From positions 62,001-126,000 of the forward strand of contig JAUYMY010000006.1 in NCBI GenBank assembly GCA_030699385.1: a DNA stretch of 64,000 nt, written 5' to 3'. The DNA comes from Methylobacter sp. (GTDB lineage: Bacteria > Pseudomonadota > Gammaproteobacteria > Methylococcales > Methylomonadaceae). The notes under the pieces were generated by a model, which saw only the letters and a program-made list of their open reading frames with translations, was not told where the DNA came from and made no database searches. Position numbers and translations under genes: made by a program. This document shows positions 24,404 through 32,464 of the stretch, in pieces; within the stretch, counting starts at the first letter, position 1; each line of letters opens with the position of its first letter.

Positions 24404-24793
24404 ATGGCGACAAAGACCAACCGACCCACCTCCCCGCATTTGCAAGTCTATCGACTGCCGCTGACCGGCATTATTTCTATCACCCACCGCATGACCGGCG
24501 TTATGCTCACCGCCGGATTGATCCTGTTCGTTTATGTGGTTTCGGCGCTGGCAGGCGGCGCGGATTGCTACGCTGCGATGCAGACGGTGATGAACTTATG
24601 GCTGGTTAAACTGGTGTGCTGGGGCTTTATTTATGCGCTGTTTTTTCATTTGTGCCACGGCGTCCGCCATTTGATTTGGGATGCGGGCAGCAGTTTTGAA
24701 GCCGCTACGCTCAACCGCTACGCGATGATTGAACTGGCGGCCTCGTTGGTGCTGACGTTAATGACTTTGATCTGGGGGATTTATGGACTATAG
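24404..24793 (+). CDS. sdhC: Succinate dehydrogenase cytochrome b556 subunit (SdhC)
   Basis: 129 aa, three membrane helices. The conserved S-I-T-H-R-M-T-G near residue 25 (quinone-site Ser/Arg) and HLCHGVRHLIWD with the heme-ligand His are present. Together with SdhD it anchors complex II and binds ubiquinone. Overlaps sdhD by 11 bases. Confidence 0.95.
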   Translation: MATKTNRPTSPHLQVYRLPLTGIISITHRMTGVMLTAGLILFVYVVSALAGGADCYAAMQTVMNLWLVKLVCWGFIYALFFHLCHGVRHLIWDAGSSFEAATLNRYAMIELAASLVLTLMTLIWGIYGL

Positions 24794-25163
24794 AACGCCA
24801 CTTTCCAGAGTGCGTGGTTTGGGCTCTGCCAAAAGCGGCACCGGGCATTGGTGGATGCAGCGTGTCACCGCCGTGGCGCTGATTCCATTATCTTTTTGGC
24901 TGATTTATTTTTTGGGTTTGAGCATAACCGCGCCCTATTCGGAGACTTTGGCCTGGCTGATGTCGCCGCTAAACAGCGTGGGTATCGTGGCCTGGATTAT
25001 CGCCGCTTTTTATCATGCCGCGCTGGGTTTGCAGGTGGTGATTGAGGATTATGTCGCCGCCGAAGGCCCCAAGATTATCTTGATCTGGGTCGTCAATCTG
25101 GCATTTTTGTTATTGGCGATTGCGGCTTTGCTGGCCGTGTTTCGCGTTGTATCGATAGGGTAA
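24783..25163 (+). CDS. sdhD: Succinate dehydrogenase membrane anchor (SdhD)
   Basis: 126 aa, three membrane helices. N-terminal RVRGLGSAKSGTGHWWMQRVTAVAL and the later FYHAALGLQVVIEDYV are conserved; the latter holds the second heme-ligand His and the quinone-site Asp-Tyr. The start lies inside the sdhC end, so translation is coupled. Confidence 0.95.
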   Translation: MDYRTPLSRVRGLGSAKSGTGHWWMQRVTAVALIPLSFWLIYFLGLSITAPYSETLAWLMSPLNSVGIVAWIIAAFYHAALGLQVVIEDYVAAEGPKIILIWVVNLAFLLLAIAALLAVFRVVSIG

Positions 25164-25166
25164 ATC

Positions 25167-26951
25167 ATGGCCGCAGCTTATAAAATTATTGAACATAGTT
25201 ACGATGTCGTTGTTGTCGGCGCAGGCGGCGCAGGACTTCGCGCCACTTTGGGCATGGCGGAACGCGGACTTAAAACCGCCTGCATCAGCAAAGTCTTTCC
25301 CACCCGCAGCCACACCGTTGCCGCACAAGGCGGCATCAGCGCGGCGCTGGGCAATATGGGCGAAGACGACTGGCGTTTTCACATGTACGACACCGTCAAA
25401 GGTTCCGACTGGCTGGGCGATCAGGACGCCATCGAATACATGTGCCGCGAAGCCATTCCCGCCGTCATCGAACTGGAACATTACGGCGTGCCGTTTTCGC
25501 GTACCGCCGATGGCCTTATCTACCAACGCGCCTTCGGCGGCATGACCACGCATTACGGCAAAGGCACCGCCCAGCGTACCTGTGCCGCCGCCGACAAAAC
25601 CGGCCACGCCATTTTGCATACTTTGTACCAGCAATCGCTAAAACATAAGGCCGAATTCTTTGTTGAATATATCGTGCTGGATTTGATTATGGCAGACGGC
25701 GAATGTCGCGGCGTGCTGGCCTGGTGTCTGGATGACGGCTCGCTGCATTTGTTTAAAGCACAAATGACCGTGATGGCCACCGGCGGTTACGGGCGCACGT
25801 TTTTTTCTTCCACCTCGGCGCACACCGTCACCGGCGACGGCAACGCAATGGCCTTGCGCGCCGGTTTGCCGTTGCAGGACATGGAATTTATCCAATTCCA
25901 TCCGACCGGCATTTACGGCGCGGGCTGCCTGATTACCGAAGGCGTCAGAGGTGAAGGCGGTTATCTGACCAATTCCGAAGGCGAACGCTTCATGGAGCGC
26001 TATGCGCCATCGGCCAAAGACCTCGCCTCCCGCGACGTGGTCAGCCGGGCGATGACCATTGAAATCAACGAAGGGCGCGGCGTGGGGCCCTTGAAAGATC
26101 ATATTCATCTGCATATCGAGCATCTTGATCCGGCCATCATTCACGAACGCCTGCCGGGTATTTCCGAAACCTCGCGCATTTTCGCCAATGTCGATGTGAC
26201 CAAACAGCCGATTCCGGTGCTGCCGACCGTGCATTACAACATGGGCGGAATCCCGACCAATTACAAAGCCGAAGTGGTGACCTTGAAAGACGGCGATCCC
26301 GATGCGGTGGTGCCGGGGCTGATGGCGATTGGTGAAGCGGCTTGCGTGTCCGTGCATGGCGCCAACCGCTTGGGCTCAAACTCCCTGCTTGATTTGGTGG
26401 TATTTGGCCGTTCCGCCGCGATACGTTGCGCCGAAGTGATTAAACCGGGATCAAGGCAGAAACCGCTGGCCAGCAATGCCTGCGACAAGGCCGTTGCCCG
26501 TTTCGATAAAATCCGCAACGCCAACGGCAGCCGTAGCACAGCCGATATTCGCCTGGATATGCAAAAAGCCATGCAGGCCAAAGCCGCCGTATTCAGAACC
26601 GGTGTCACGCTGGCCGAAGGCATCAAGGCGATAGCGGACATCAGACTTACCTTCGCCGATGTCAAAGTGGCTGATAAATCGCTGATTTGGAATACCGACC
26701 TGGTCGAAACGCTGGAGTTGGATAACCTGCTCAGCCAGGCCAGCGTTGCAATCAACGCCGCTGGCAACCGTACCGAAAGCCGGGGCGGCCATGCGCGGGA
26801 AGATTATCCAAAACGCGACGATGCAAATTGGCTCAAGCACACCCTGACCTGGCTGGACGGCGATCAAGTTAAAATCGATTACAGGCCGGTACACATGTAC
26901 ACCTTGACCGACGAAGTTGAGGTTATTCCGCCAAAAGAGAGGGTTTATTAA
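25167..26951 (+). CDS. sdhA: Succinate dehydrogenase flavoprotein (SdhA)
   Basis: 594 aa. FAD Rossmann motif [20 protein letters not shown], flavin-linking His in [19 protein letters not shown], substrate-binding FHPTG and the active-site segment [10 protein letters not shown] are all seen. It oxidises succinate to fumarate. Normally sdhB follows directly; here a toxin-antitoxin-like pair is inserted before sdhB. Confidence 0.97.
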   Translation: MAAAYKIIEHSYDVVVVGAGGAGLRATLGMAERGLKTACISKVFPTRSHTVAAQGGISAALGNMGEDDWRFHMYDTVKGSDWLGDQDAIEYMCREAIPAVIELEHYGVPFSRTADGLIYQRAFGGMTTHYGKGTAQRTCAAADKTGHAILHTLYQQSLKHKAEFFVEYIVLDLIMADGECRGVLAWCLDDGSLHLFKAQMTVMATGGYGRTFFSSTSAHTVTGDGNAMALRAGLPLQDMEFIQFHPTGIYGAGCLITEGVRGEGGYLTNSEGERFMERYAPSAKDLASRDVVSRAMTIEINEGRGVGPLKDHIHLHIEHLDPAIIHERLPGISETSRIFANVDVTKQPIPVLPTVHYNMGGIPTNYKAEVVTLKDGDPDAVVPGLMAIGEAACVSVHGANRLGSNSLLDLVVFGRSAAIRCAEVIKPGSRQKPLASNACDKAVARFDKIRNANGSRSTADIRLDMQKAMQAKAAVFRTGVTLAEGIKAIADIRLTFADVKVADKSLIWNTDLVETLELDNLLSQASVAINAAGNRTESRGGHAREDYPKRDDANWLKHTLTWLDGDQVKIDYRPVHMYTLTDEVEVIPPKERVY

Positions 26952-26974
26952 CACACGCTTTGGAGAGACATGAG

Positions 26975-27208
26975 ATGAAAACACTCACCTTGGAAATAGA
27001 CGACAGCATTTACAGCCAAGTCGTCGGTTTTTTAAATTTATTGCCGGAAAAACAATGCCACATTGTTGAAACATTGCCTGCTTCATCTAACGATAACACG
27101 CAACTGACTATCAAATCGGCATTTGGGTTAGTAAAAACACCTATCACTGCTACGTTGGACGATATTGAGCAAGGTATTATCGATGGAGCAATAAGTGATA
27201 GCGATTGA
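26975..27208 (+). CDS. VapB-like antitoxin, inserted between sdhA and sdhB
   Basis: 77 aa from ATG 26975 (MKTLTLEIDDSIYSQVVGFL), with a GGAGAGA ribosome site. The N-terminal strand MKTLTLEIDDSIY is typical of ribbon-helix or small VapB-type antitoxins; the C-terminal FGLVKTPITATLDDIEQGII would wrap the toxin. It overlaps the PIN toxin by 14 bases, an ordinary antitoxin-toxin order. Confidence 0.75.
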   Translation: MKTLTLEIDDSIYSQVVGFLNLLPEKQCHIVETLPASSNDNTQLTIKSAFGLVKTPITATLDDIEQGIIDGAISDSD

Positions 27209-27581
27209 TACTAATGTGTTAGTTCGGGTTATTGTCGAAGATACCGACCAGCCTGAACAAACAAAAATAGCCCGCGATTTGGTTGAAAATGCCGAGAAAG
27301 TCTATCTCTCTCAAATTGTGCAAATCGAATGCACTTGGGTGTTGGCAAAAGTTTATAAAATAGATAAAACCACCTTATTGACAGTGCTTGAACATTTGTT
27401 AGTTAATCCGGCCTTTATTTTGCAACGTCCTGAATACTTTAAAACCGCTATTGATTTATTTCGGCTGGGTCATGCGGATTTTGCCGATTGTTTGATTTTG
27501 ACCGAAAGTTCACACCTTGATGCAGTCTTATATACCTTTGACAAACGCTTAGGTCGGCATAGCAATACTAGATTGTTATGA
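27195..27581 (+). CDS. vapC: PIN-domain toxin, VapC family
   Basis: 128 aa from GTG 27195. PIN-domain acidic residues are visible: Asp5 ([10 protein letters not shown]), Glu in QIECTWVL, and the two aspartates in [10 protein letters not shown]. VapC toxins are Mg-dependent RNases cutting initiator tRNA or rRNA. It lies inside the sdh operon, 37 bases before sdhB, so it is transcribed with central metabolism genes. Confidence 0.88.
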   Translation: MIAIDTNVLVRVIVEDTDQPEQTKIARDLVENAEKVYLSQIVQIECTWVLAKVYKIDKTTLLTVLEHLLVNPAFILQRPEYFKTAIDLFRLGHADFADCLILTESSHLDAVLYTFDKRLGRHSNTRLL

Positions 27582-27618
27582 TAATTACCCTGAATTCCAC
27601 TCAGAAGAGAATAAACTA

Positions 27619-28404
27619 ATGGCTGAATTTACCCTGCCTAAAAACTCGGTTTTAATCGAAGGCAAAACCTTTAAAGCGCCAGCCGGTGCAAAAAATATCC
27701 GCCGGATTGAAGTATATCGCTGGGATCCCGAATCGGGCGAAAACCCGCGCATTGATGCCTTCGATCTGGACATGGACAACTGCGGCCCGATGGTGCTGGA
27801 CGCCATTCTAAAAATCAAAAACGAAATCGACAGCAGCTTAACCTTCCGGCGTTCCTGCCGCGAAGGCGTATGCGGCTCCTGCGCGATGACCATCAACGGC
27901 AAAAACTCGCTGGCCTGCACCAAAGCCATCGACTCCTATTCCGGCACCATCAAAATCTACCCACTGCCGCATTTGCAAGTCGTCAAAGACTTGGTGCCGG
28001 ATTTGACCCATTTTTACGCGCAATACGCCTCAATCAAACCGTGGATAGAAACGCAAACCCCAGCGCCAGCTGATTCCGAACGCCTGCAAAGCAAAGAAGA
28101 CCGGGAAAAACTCGATGGCTTATACGACTGCGTACTGTGCGCCTGCTGCTCGACCAGTTGCCCCAGTTATTGGTGGAACAGCGAGCGTTATTTAGGCCCG
28201 GCCATCCTGCTGCAAGCCTACCGCTGGCTGGTCGACAGCCGCGACGAAAGCACCGGCGAACGGCTCGACGAACTGGAAGACCCGTTTAAATTGTACCGTT
28301 GCCATACCATCATGAACTGCACCGACACCTGCCCCAAAGGCTTAAATCCGGCCAAAGCCATTGCCGAAACCAAGAAAATGCTGGTGCAGAGAAAATTGGG
28401 CTAA
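27619..28404 (+). CDS. sdhB: Succinate dehydrogenase iron-sulfur subunit (SdhB)
   Basis: 261 aa. [2Fe-2S] ligands in CREGVCGSC...C, [4Fe-4S] ligands in [11 protein letters not shown] and [3Fe-4S] ligands in [11 protein letters not shown]. It transfers electrons from SdhA flavin to ubiquinone. Its TAA stop overlaps the ATG of sdhE by one base. Ends in [10 protein letters not shown]. Confidence 0.97.
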   Translation: MAEFTLPKNSVLIEGKTFKAPAGAKNIRRIEVYRWDPESGENPRIDAFDLDMDNCGPMVLDAILKIKNEIDSSLTFRRSCREGVCGSCAMTINGKNSLACTKAIDSYSGTIKIYPLPHLQVVKDLVPDLTHFYAQYASIKPWIETQTPAPADSERLQSKEDREKLDGLYDCVLCACCSTSCPSYWWNSERYLGPAILLQAYRWLVDSRDESTGERLDELEDPFKLYRCHTIMNCTDTCPKGLNPAKAIAETKKMLVQRKLG

Positions 28405-28703
28405 TGGACGAACTGGCGCGATTAAAGTGGCAATGCCGGCGCGGGACTAAAGAACTGGATAAGCTGTTGAACCGGTATTTGGAAACGGGTTATCTGGCGG
28501 CGGATCAGCAGGAGCGAGCTTTGTTTGTGGAGTTGTTGAAGCTTGAGGATGACCAGTTGATGGCGGTTTTGATGGGAGATTTGAAGGTTGCTGGAATGGG
28601 GGTTTTGGTTGGCAAGGTTAGGGCGTTTGCGTTTGATAGTCAGACATATTCCCCTGATAAGTATCAAGAAAAATCCGTGTTAAACTCGCAACATGGAAAT
28701 TAA
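28404..28703 (+). CDS. sdhE: SdhE, FAD assembly factor of SdhA
   Basis: 99 aa from ATG 28404. The RRGTKELD (RGxxELD) motif near residue 13-20 and ADQQERALFVELLKLEDDQL match SdhE/YgfY, which helps attach FAD to SdhA. The C-terminal 20 or so residues (AFAFDSQTYSPDKYQEKSVL...) do not resemble the family and run into the start of hicA, so the 3' end may have been replaced when hicAB was inserted. Confidence 0.85.
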   Translation: MDELARLKWQCRRGTKELDKLLNRYLETGYLAADQQERALFVELLKLEDDQLMAVLMGDLKVAGMGVLVGKVRAFAFDSQTYSPDKYQEKSVLNSQHGN

Positions 28704-28878
28704 AGACCTTATCGCAATAATTGAGTTGGATGGTTGGCAGCAAGTACGGCAAAAAGGAAGCCATCGTCAGTTCCATCATCCGGTCAAATTCGGTACGGTC
28801 ACTGTTGCTGGAAAATTCAGCGTAGATGTTCCGCCTGGAACGCTTATCAGCGTTTTGAAACAAGCAGGACTTAAATAA
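28693..28878 (+). CDS. hicA: HicA toxin (mRNA interferase)
   Basis: 61 aa. LIAIIELDGWQQVRQKGSHRQFHHP is the typical HicA double-stranded RNA-binding-like motif with the catalytic His in GSHRQF. Followed 11 bases later by hicB. It starts inside the 3' end of sdhE, an unusual overlap. Confidence 0.92.
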   Translation: MEIKDLIAIIELDGWQQVRQKGSHRQFHHPVKFGTVTVAGKFSVDVPPGTLISVLKQAGLK

Positions 28879-28889
28879 TAGAGGTTTAT

Positions 28890-29102
28890 ATGCGGTATAT
28901 GGTTGTTATTGAAGAAGGTCCAACAAGCTTTGGCGCCTATGTCCCCGATCTCCCCGGTTGCATAGCCGTAGGCGAGTCAGAGCAAGAGGCTTTGCAACTT
29001 ATTCAAGAAGCTATCGAATTTCACATTGAAGGGCTTAAAGAAGAAGGCCAGCATATTCCGCTGCCGCATTCTGTAAGCTCCTTCGTTGATGTTCATGCCT
29101 AA
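28890..29102 (+). CDS. hicB: HicB antitoxin
   Basis: 70 aa. MRYMVVIEEGPTSFGAYVPD and LPGCIAVGESEQEALQLIQEA are diagnostic of the HicB partial RNase H fold. The short form lacks a separate DNA-binding domain. Its last codon and stop (GCC TAA) are the first bases of a 17-bp repeat also found at 32174. Confidence 0.92.
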   Translation: MRYMVVIEEGPTSFGAYVPDLPGCIAVGESEQEALQLIQEAIEFHIEGLKEEGQHIPLPHSVSSFVDVHA

Positions 29103-29113
29103 CGAATAAGGTT
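29097..29113 (+). repeat. 17-bp direct repeat, left copy; possible attC left arm
   Basis: GCCTAACGAATAAGGTT is identical to 32174-32190 and includes the hicB stop codon. TAACG-AAT-AAG here is inverted at 29189-29199 as CTT-CTA-CGTTA: two short stems with an unpaired 3-base spacer, the general plan of integron attC sites. Confidence 0.8.
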
Positions 29114-29131
29114 GGCGCGTTTGTTGGCGAC

Positions 29132-29181
29132 AGCCATGTAGCGCAAAATGTCGGGTTACGCTATCGCTAACCCGACCTACG
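29132..29181. repeat. gtcgggtta hairpin inside the first boundary site
   Basis: gtcgggtta (29149-29157 region) and taacccgac (29168-29176 region) pair closely; gtagcg/ctacgc lie at the outer ends. Same family as 17735-17812. It lies between the two arms of the putative attC-like site. Confidence 0.75.
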
Positions 29182-29241
29182 CGGCTCACTTCTACGTTAT
29201 ATGCTGAGAAGTCGGCCATAAATTATTGGCATAGGAAAAGG

Positions 29242-30081
29242 ATGCATAAATTGAAGGTTAAAGTCACAGATAGAGTTGTATGGCAAGAATTCCTGAAAAA
29301 GGTATCAATCATATCTGCTTTTTTCACAATAGCTTTCATCTTTATCGACATTCCTGACAAATATAAAACGTATGCCGGGTTGTCAGTTATGTTTTTCTTT
29401 GTGGTCTTGTACTTCTTTCTATGGTGGCGTTACAACAACCTGAAGAATCTAAATCTTCGCGTTGATGGGAGCAAAGTGTCGATAGTAACAGGCGACCTAT
29501 TTAAGCAGCCTGGATTCAAAGTGATAGCTTTCAATGAGTATTTCGATACCCAAGTTGACGATAAAATTATTTCCAGGAATTCATTGAATGGAATATATAT
29601 CGAGAAATACTTGAATAGATCAATTGAGGAATTGAACCAAATTATTAACGATTATCAATTTGAAGAAGGTGAGCTAATAGATGGCGAGGTTGAGAGATCA
29701 GGGAAATCAAAAAAATATAAATTAGGAACAGTTTGTGTTGTGGATGATTTTTTGCTGGCGGCTTTCTCGAAGTTTAATAAACAGAATAAAGCTGTTCTTA
29801 CCATGCCTGAGTATCTGGAATTCTTGATAAATTTTTGGGATGGCGTGAATCGAGTCTATTCACAGAAAAGTGTTTCAGTTCCTATATTCGGGTCAGGAAT
29901 CACTCGCATCAAAGAACATAAAAACATAAGTGATGAAGAATTGCTTAAGATTATGCTTTGGACGTTTAGAATAAGTGAAATGAGATTTAAGCATCCGGCA
30001 AAATTAAGCGTTATTATTCATGAAGATAAAATTGACTCGATAAATCTACTGGATATTAAAGTAGTAGAAAATGGGCTTTGA
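29242..30081 (+). CDS. ThsA-like effector: two TM helices plus macro-type domain (type II Thoeris)
   Basis: 279 aa with a strong AGGAAAAG site. Two membrane helices (about 20-37 and 45-63) and a short linker lead to a macro-like domain: VSIVTGDLFKQPGFKVIAFNEYFD (79-102) and PIFGSGITRI (214-223). Type II Thoeris effectors have this TM-macro layout; the macro domain senses the TIR-made nucleotide signal (histidine-ADP-ribose in the described system) and the membrane part is thought to trigger cell death or arrest. The TIR-domain partner follows 42 bases later. The match is by domain order and neighbour, not by an alignment. Some macro proteins (DUF6430) have unknown roles, the main alternative. 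Confidence 0.78.
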   Translation: MHKLKVKVTDRVVWQEFLKKVSIISAFFTIAFIFIDIPDKYKTYAGLSVMFFFVVLYFFLWWRYNNLKNLNLRVDGSKVSIVTGDLFKQPGFKVIAFNEYFDTQVDDKIISRNSLNGIYIEKYLNRSIEELNQIINDYQFEEGELIDGEVERSGKSKKYKLGTVCVVDDFLLAAFSKFNKQNKAVLTMPEYLEFLINFWDGVNRVYSQKSVSVPIFGSGITRIKEHKNISDEELLKIMLWTFRISEMRFKHPAKLSVIIHEDKIDSINLLDIKVVENGL

Positions 30082-30123
30082 GCCCTAATTTAAAACTTAA
30101 CGTTTGATGATAAGGGGGATGGT

Positions 30124-30675
30124 GTGGCGAATAGAACTGGAACATATATCGCATTTGATGGTCTAGGGAAGGTAAATCCTACAGAGTCTGATTTTAAATA
30201 TTATGCAACAATGCAGGCATGGAGCGCTGGCAAAAATATAGATTTTAAGTTTGTTAATAGTCATGATAAAACGGCCGCAGTCAGAGACACAAGCCTTCGT
30301 AGTACATTGGAGTCCAGAATCAGAGAGCGTCTAGCGGCATCAAAGAACTGCATTGTGATTTTAAGTGATGACACGAGAAAGTCAGGCAGCATGTTGTCAT
30401 ATGAAGTTGAGAAGGCCGTAGATTTATACGAAATACCATTGATTTGCGTGTATCCAGGATATGAAAAAATCAACGTGCCGAGTAAGCTTTCTAGCAGGTG
30501 GCCAGATGCCTTAACAAGTAGAATTAACAATGGTACAGCGGACGCTATCCATGTTCCTTTCAAAAAAGACATTCTCTTGACTGCAATTAATCAATTCTCG
30601 GTGAATGGAAGCTCCCCTGATGGTTCTTTGGTTACTTATACAAATGAAGCACAAGAAGAAATGAACTCTAGATAG
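30124..30675 (+). CDS. ThsB-like TIR-domain protein (type II Thoeris signal producer)
   Basis: 183 aa from GTG 30124 with an AAGGGG ribosome site. TYIAFDGLGK, then FKYYATMQAWSAGKNIDFKFVN, LESRIRERLAASKNCIVILSDDTRKSG and MLSYEVEKAVDLYEIPLICVYPG fit the Thoeris ThsB TIR-like family (DUF1863). Glu94 or Glu96 in SYEVEKAV is the likely catalytic acid. Such proteins sense infection and make a signal from NAD+. Immediately downstream of the ThsA-like gene, same strand, and in an accessory block. Confidence 0.82.
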   Translation: MANRTGTYIAFDGLGKVNPTESDFKYYATMQAWSAGKNIDFKFVNSHDKTAAVRDTSLRSTLESRIRERLAASKNCIVILSDDTRKSGSMLSYEVEKAVDLYEIPLICVYPGYEKINVPSKLSSRWPDALTSRINNGTADAIHVPFKKDILLTAINQFSVNGSSPDGSLVTYTNEAQEEMNSR

Positions 30676-30866
30676 CCCGGTAGGGTGGGCACATGCTGTT
30701 CGTGCCCACGCGCTTAAACGCATAATCCGCGTTTAACAATGGCTCTGGGTCACGGATGACCTGAAACAACCGCTCATTTCTTCGGGGATGGGCGGTTTTT
30801 TTATGCGCGGAATAACGATGCCACGATGCAAATGGTGGGCAAAAAAACCTTGCCCACCCTACGCGG
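30674..30866. repeat. gtagggtgggca inverted repeat pair around a terminator
   Basis: The outer words ggtagggtgggca (30679-30691) and tgcccaccctac (30850-30861) are inverse of each other. It is another dispersed palindromic element and lies between the Thoeris pair and the AraC gene. Confidence 0.7.
30768..30803 (+). terminator. Rho-independent terminator after the Thoeris pair
   Basis: AACCGCTCAT and ATGGGCGGTT form a 10-bp stem (one G-U pair) with a 10-base loop, followed by TTTTTTTA. Ends the thsA-thsB transcript. Confidence 0.8.
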
Positions 30867-31667
30867 CTAAATCTCAAACCTATCGAGATTTCTAAACACC
30901 AATGACGGGTTTACACCAAGTGTATCTCGAAAGCAGCGATTAAAATGGGCTGAATCTGTAAAGCCAGCTTCTAAGGCGGCGTAAGTCAAGTTATCAATTT
31001 TATGGAGTGTTTCCATCGCTGAAATCAATCGTCTCCACATCCTGTAACGGCGGTAAGGAATATCTGAATATTCTTTAAACAAATGCCTAAACCTGGAAGC
31101 CGAAAGTCCTACCGAAGCCGCTAAGTAGTCTTGGCTGAAGTCGTTTCCCGGATCATTCTTAATCAGATGCAAAATACTACCAATGCGTGGGTCAACAATG
31201 TTGATAGCGGCATCATCCGTATCTAATAGCTGGTTGATAAGTTTATTGATTTCTTCTTTTGACAGCTTTTCCTCATAAATCTTTTGAAAACAACTAACCC
31301 ACTGCGTATCTGGCAAGCGGGTAATTGTCGATGCTTGCCAGGGAAGTTGCGTATTGAAGCGGGCAAAGTCAGGGGAGTTTTTTTCAATCAATAAACAGGC
31401 GACGATATTGCCACCAGCGTTTAATTCATGTTTACAACCCACTGGAATCAGGGCGCAACGGTAGCTTTGGTAGCTTCCATTAAAAGGCTTCATCTGAAAA
31501 GGTTGGTAAAGCCCCGTATTGATTGCTACTGTTCCCATCGCATGGAATTGCAGGTGCTGTAACGGCCCAAAAAATAAGGTGCGGTTTGGCCATAAAAAAA
31601 GATTGGGCCTAAAGCCATATTGCAATTCAGGCGCAGCCGGTTTGTACAATTTTTTGTTGTTCGACAT
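30867..31667 (-). CDS. AraC-family transcriptional regulator
   Basis: 266 aa. C-terminal double helix-turn-helix (about 165-260): DFSQDYLAASVGLSASRFRH, then ALEAGFTDSAHFNRCFRDTLGVNPS, both typical of AraC. The N-terminal half is a variable sensor domain. It is divergent from the membrane protein gene at 31727 with a 59-base gap, so it probably controls that gene. Not part of known Thoeris loci. Confidence 0.88.
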   Translation of the reverse strand: MSNNKKLYKPAAPELQYGFRPNLFLWPNRTLFFGPLQHLQFHAMGTVAINTGLYQPFQMKPFNGSYQSYRCALIPVGCKHELNAGGNIVACLLIEKNSPDFARFNTQLPWQASTITRLPDTQWVSCFQKIYEEKLSKEEINKLINQLLDTDDAAINIVDPRIGSILHLIKNDPGNDFSQDYLAASVGLSASRFRHLFKEYSDIPYRRYRMWRRLISAMETLHKIDNLTYAALEAGFTDSAHFNRCFRDTLGVNPSLVFRNLDRFEI

Positions 31668-31726
31668 AGTTAGAATATCGGTTTAATCAATTGATTACCC
31701 TTACCACATTTTTTAGGAGAATAACG

Positions 31727-32179
31727 ATGGATGCAATAATAAACCAAACTGCACCAATGCTTGCCATTTCATGTGCAGGCTTATTTTTTATGACGGGTTT
31801 AGTTACCGGTGTTTGGAAATATTCCTGCATCATAAGCACCCCAGAATTTAAAGCACCTTATTATGTTGATATAGCCCATCGATCTGCTCTACTCTATTCA
31901 TTTGCTGCGCTGCTGATTGCCGTCTTCGCATACCTGAGCGCTTTTAGCCCGTGGGTTAATATCCTGGCTACTATAGCCCCTTTGTTATTTTTTGCGATTG
32001 CCATAGCCAAATACATTACACTGGGCATTGAAAACAAAACCAATAATTCACTACGTGATTCTGAAAATCCTAGCGTTGATAAAATAATCATGACTACTTT
32101 GATGGTTGCTGAAATAGGCGGTTTTTCCGTTTTATTGGTGGGCTTTTTCGTCAGGACTTGGCTTGGTCAATCAGCCTAA
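31727..32179 (+). CDS. Four-TM membrane protein, divergent target of the AraC regulator
   Basis: 150 aa from ATG 31727 (GGAGAATAACG ribosome site). Four predicted membrane helices (about 12-33, 47-68, 74-93, 126-146). I do not recognise a family with certainty; it resembles small integral membrane proteins found with AraC regulators. It ends GCC TAA, the first codons of the second 17-bp repeat. Confidence 0.75.
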   Translation: MDAIINQTAPMLAISCAGLFFMTGLVTGVWKYSCIISTPEFKAPYYVDIAHRSALLYSFAALLIAVFAYLSAFSPWVNILATIAPLLFFAIAIAKYITLGIENKTNNSLRDSENPSVDKIIMTTLMVAEIGGFSVLLVGFFVRTWLGQSA

Positions 32180-32190
32180 CGAATAAGGTT
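32174..32190 (+). repeat. 17-bp direct repeat, right copy
   Basis: Exactly the same as 29097-29113, again with the gene stop codon in it. A CGTTA word at 32408-32412 (ATT-AGG-CGTTA) could be the right arm; if the MITE (32196-32350) is subtracted, the site would be about 84 bp, within the normal attC size. Confidence 0.8.
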
Positions 32191-32195
32191 AGATG

Positions 32196-32350
32196 TCTCG
32201 TTCCCAAGCTCCAGAGGCTGTGAAAGTATTCTGAAACTAGGCGAAATTGCCAATTTAGACAACCATAAATCAATAACTTACAGCGCTTTTTCTGCTATTT
32301 TTTAGTGATTCTGATAATACTTTCACAGCCTCTCCAGCTTGGGAGCGAGA
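32196..32350. mobile_element. 155-bp MITE-like element with 35-bp terminal inverted repeats
   Basis: The left end tctcgttcccaagctccaga and the right end, read inverse, tctcgctcccaagctggaga, match at 32 of 35 positions through ggctgtgaaagtatt. The interior is non-coding. A partial copy lies at 5111-5220. No transposase in the window, so it would be a non-autonomous element. Confidence 0.85.
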
Positions 32351-32464
32351 GATAATCGGATATATCAAAAATAAGATTAAGATAAGAGCCATTTAGGTCG
32401 AATTAGGCGTTATCCATAACCCGACACATTCGCGCAAAATTAAGCAAGTCATACAAATTAGCTC

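Noticed and set aside
29097-29200. Firm call of an integron attC site
   Set aside because: Only the pattern is seen; no IntI gene is present and pairing of the arms is imperfect, so it is left as a hypothesis in the findings.
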